35,452 bases of DNA, from contig CAZXVH010000044.1 in the NCBI GenBank assembly GCA_964643965.1, positions 1 through 35,452 on the forward strand, in the 5' to 3' direction. Shown here piece by piece: positions 34,250 to 35,452 of the stretch. The notes below the pieces were generated by a model. That model did no database searches. It was not told the DNA's origin and saw only the letters and a list, made by a program, of their open reading frames with translations. The translations under genes and the position numbers were made by a program. Position 1 is the stretch's first letter. Every line of letters starts with the position of its first letter. This stretch comes from GCA-2746795 sp964643965 (GTDB lineage Bacteria > Chloroflexota > Anaerolineae > Promineifilales > Promineifilaceae).

Positions 34250-34278
34250 TAGACGGCCGTTTCCCCCTCTGTTATACT
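34250..34278 (+). promoter_or_regulatory. Candidate sigma-70 promoter for ssrA
   Basis: TAGACG (34250-34255) and TATACT (34273-34278) are spaced by exactly 17 bases, with four and five of six consensus matches. The start would be near 34285, giving a precursor with a leader of about 28 bases to be trimmed before the mature 5' end at 34313. The -35 overlaps an ACGGCCGTTT copy of the window's dispersed palindrome. Confidence 0.45.
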
Positions 34279-34312
34279 ACTTATTGTATTGTGGCACATT
34301 AACATCTGTCCT

Positions 34313-34727
34313 GGGGATGACTGGCTTCGACGGGGAAGGCTGGTCCTGGACTGCAAGCCGAGCACGCTTTACAACTCGTAAAACTGGAAGCAACCATTAA
34401 GTGCCAATACAAACGCACGCACATATAATGCTCTTCCTCTTGCTGCTTAATTGTAGCTAGATAGAGTGTTATGATGAGTCCATCGCGGACTCCCGTCTAC
34501 CCCAAGCTTTCGTCGGCTGCGCGGGTTTGTAGGCGACATGATCGTCGACGTGCGCTGCATTGATACCGATAAATGCAGGTAAGCGGTCCTTTCGGGGATC
34601 ATCGGCTCGCGGATGGCTGACCCGGTTAGTCGGGGCGCCCATTCGCAAAACTCAAATAGACTAACTATGCTTGTAGACGTTCAGAGGCTGAATTTTTCGG
34701 ACGCGGGTTCGATTCCCGCCATCTCCA
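34313..34727 (+). ncRNA. ssrA: tmRNA (transfer-messenger RNA)
   Basis: The 5' end GGGGATGACTGGCTTCGACG and the 3' end GGTTCGATTCCCGCCATCTCC are the tRNA-like ends of tmRNA. GGGGATG pairs with CATCTCC to form the acceptor stem (one G-U), and A34727 is the discriminator. The genome continues CTC rather than CCA, so the CCA must be added after processing. The tag frame runs 34403-34450, starting GCC after a TTAAGT context, and reads ANTNARTYNALPLAA then TAA. Tagged proteins stalled on the ribosome are released and sent to proteases. The tag ends in LAA as usual but has Pro in the LPLAA segment. Length is about 415 bases, normal for a one-piece tmRNA. Confidence 0.97.
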
Positions 34728-34730
34728 CTC

Positions 34731-34762
34731 AAAAAAGCGCTCCCTCAAGGGGCGCTTTTTTA
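34731..34762 (+). terminator. Rho-independent terminator of ssrA
   Basis: GCGCTCC and GGGGCGC form a 7-bp stem (one G-T) around the loop CTCAA, preceded by an A-run and followed by TTTTTT. It begins just after the mature 3' end of tmRNA. The A-run on the other side would let it work weakly in both directions. Confidence 0.9.
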
Positions 34763-34847
34763 TTACGATAAGAACCTCAATGCGAGCTTCGCACCTAGCA
34801 AACTTACAAAAGTCGGAAGCACAAATTGTTAAGTTTTATGTTATGCT

Positions 34848-35126
34848 ATGTGTATGGAATTCAAATGGAACAAAGATAAAGCTAAAGCTAATTTATCAAA
34901 GCATGGCGTACCTTTTGATGAAGCAAAAACAGTCTTTGATGACCCACTGTACATTGATTTCCATGATCCTGATCATTCTGACGATGAGGAACGATATATC
35001 ATCGTTGGGCAATCACAACAAAATCGCCTATTAGTTGTATCATACACGGAACGCGAGAATAAGATTCGTTTAATTAGTGCAAGAGAAGCAACACGAATGG
35101 AAAAACAAGCTTATGAAGAAGATTAA
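34848..35126 (+). CDS. brnT: BrnT-family toxin (type II toxin-antitoxin, RNase)
   Basis: 92 residues from the ATG at 34848, or 90 from the ATG at 34854 (MEFKWN), which fits the family's usual M-x-F-x-W start better. Family features are clear: FKWNKDKAKANLSKHGVPFDEAKTVFDD at the start, then DPDHSDDEERYIIVGQS, LLVVSYTERENKIRLISAREAT and R-x-E-K-Q-x-Y-E at the end. BrnT toxins have a RelE-like fold and cleave RNA; the conserved ERYIIVG, Y-T-E-R and ISAR-AT positions that line the active site are all present, so it looks intact. No strong Shine-Dalgarno is seen. The last 14 bases overlap the next gene, as expected for a toxin-antitoxin pair. It is separate from the sensory operon. Confidence 0.92.
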   Translation: MCMEFKWNKDKAKANLSKHGVPFDEAKTVFDDPLYIDFHDPDHSDDEERYIIVGQSQQNRLLVVSYTERENKIRLISAREATRMEKQAYEED

Positions 35127-35352
35127 AAGCGAAATGGAAGATGAACTTCGTCCAGAATACGATTTGAAGAACTTGCGCGTAAGAAGAGTTGGCTCCAATC
35201 GGAAGGGATTCGGTGAACAATTCGTCCAATTAGCACCGGATGTGGCAGAATTGTTTCCGAATTCTGAAGCAGTGAATGAAGCCCTGCGGTTTTTAATTCG
35301 AGTTACCCGCGAGAATAAATCATTGTCAGAGAGTGTTAGTACCGACAGCTAA
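35113..35352 (+). CDS. Antitoxin partner of BrnT
   Basis: 79 residues from the ATG at 35113, overlapping the toxin by 14 bases; a start at 35134 (MEDELRPEYDL) eight bases after the toxin stop is the alternative and matches the usual opening of this antitoxin group. The pattern E-L-R-x-E-Y-D-L near the start followed by V-x-L-A-P-D-V-A-E-L-F-P-N-S-E-A-V-N-E-A-L-R-F-L is that of the short proteins encoded directly after BrnT toxins. The second half could form a ribbon-helix-helix-like DNA-binding unit, which would allow autorepression, but this is less clear than in classical BrnA, so I leave the symbol blank. The gene is intact, with TAA at 35350-35352. Confidence 0.8.
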   Translation: MKKIKSEMEDELRPEYDLKNLRVRRVGSNRKGFGEQFVQLAPDVAELFPNSEAVNEALRFLIRVTRENKSLSESVSTDS

Positions 35353-35431
35353 TCAAGCCGTTTATAAAATCCAGTCTAACCTGCTATTCATTTCCCCTTG
35401 ACCTTCAACCCCACTACAAGGTGTACAATCT

Positions 35432-35452
35432 TAGTCTTGTAGTCTTGTAGTC
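35432..35452. repeat. 8-bp tandem repeat at the window edge
   Basis: TAGTCTTG occurs twice and starts a third time (TAGTC) as the window ends, so the full length of the array is not visible. The 79 bases before it show no gene or terminator that I can support. Confidence 0.7.

Larger units (their letters stand above)
4..34262. repeat. Dispersed highly iterated palindrome AACGGCCGTT
   Basis: The 10-base palindrome AACGGCCGTT occurs at least 23 times by reading: positions 4, 918, 2962, 4756, 5102, 6067, 7034, 7583, 8732, 11031, 11829, 12900, 16187, 17302, 18121, 18385, 23119, 24787, 25702, 27317, 27452, 30390 and 31900. Many more sites keep CGGCCGTT or ACGGCCG. Some extend toward GGAAACGGCCGTTTCC. 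Almost all lie inside genes, where they are often read as Thr-Ala-Val or Asn-Gly-Arg. Confidence 0.85.
33838..34312. other. Intergenic region between the sensory operon and ssrA (divergent promoters)
   Basis: These 475 bases separate divergent transcripts. They hold the candidate operon promoter on the minus strand (33924-33952), an 18-bp dyad repeat (34174-34220) and the candidate ssrA promoter on the plus strand (34250-34278). The stretch 33960-34140 shows no gene I can support; an 89-residue minus-strand frame there has no family features. Confidence 0.7.

Noticed and set aside
34780..35034. 84-residue plus-strand frame overlapping the BrnT gene
   Set aside because: It is another frame of the clear BrnT coding region with no features of its own.

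Overview
The window looks like a chromosomal piece of a free-living, environmental bacterium, most likely a Chloroflexota member (Anaerolineae/Ardenticatenia type). This rests on very long proteins built from repeated GAF, PAS and HAMP modules with the PLLPxTRSE loop common in that phylum, a moderate GC content, and a tmRNA tag beginning ANTN-R as I recall it from Chloroflexus. The assignment is inference from style, not from a marker gene.

Layout. Left edge (2-589, + strand): the C-terminal part of a class I methyltransferase with a THUMP-like tail. Then, all on the minus strand from 33837 down to 657, comes a run of thirteen genes that fills about 33 kb and reads as one long sensory operon or a few linked ones. 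In transcription order: a 7TM+dCACHE+HAMP+GAF receptor, a dCACHE+HAMP+GAF receptor, a 6TM+GAF receptor, a 2TM HAMP receptor, a second 6TM receptor, an 8TM receptor, a 2TM receptor with four PAS domains, a possible 41-residue protein, two soluble multi-GAF proteins flanking a SpoIIAA-like (STAS) protein, then the only histidine kinase of the set (GAF/PAS-HisKA-HATPase), then a stand-alone receiver. Between kinase and receiver lies a 20-bp tandem repeat array interrupted by a 100-N assembly gap.

Right of the operon, on the + strand, are a 475-bp intergenic region with divergent promoters and an 18-bp dyad repeat, the ssrA (tmRNA) gene with its terminator, and a BrnT-type toxin with an overlapping antitoxin gene.

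How it may work. Nine large proteins (seven membrane-bound, two soluble) have sensor modules but no visible output domain: no kinase, GGDEF, EAL, phosphatase or DNA-binding domain. All nine end in the same short 'AxEIGxALG' tail. The one kinase shares their GAF types and is encoded last but one. The simplest model is a multi-input array in which the outputless sensors form mixed assemblies with, or allosterically tune, a single kinase that phosphorylates a single receiver, with the STAS protein as a possible scaffold or switch. This is inference from gene order and shared modules. A recurrent compact module beginning with a '(M/T)REGW' motif appears nine times in eight of the proteins and does not match a family I can name. 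The palindrome AACGGCCGTT occurs at least 23 times in the window, far above chance.
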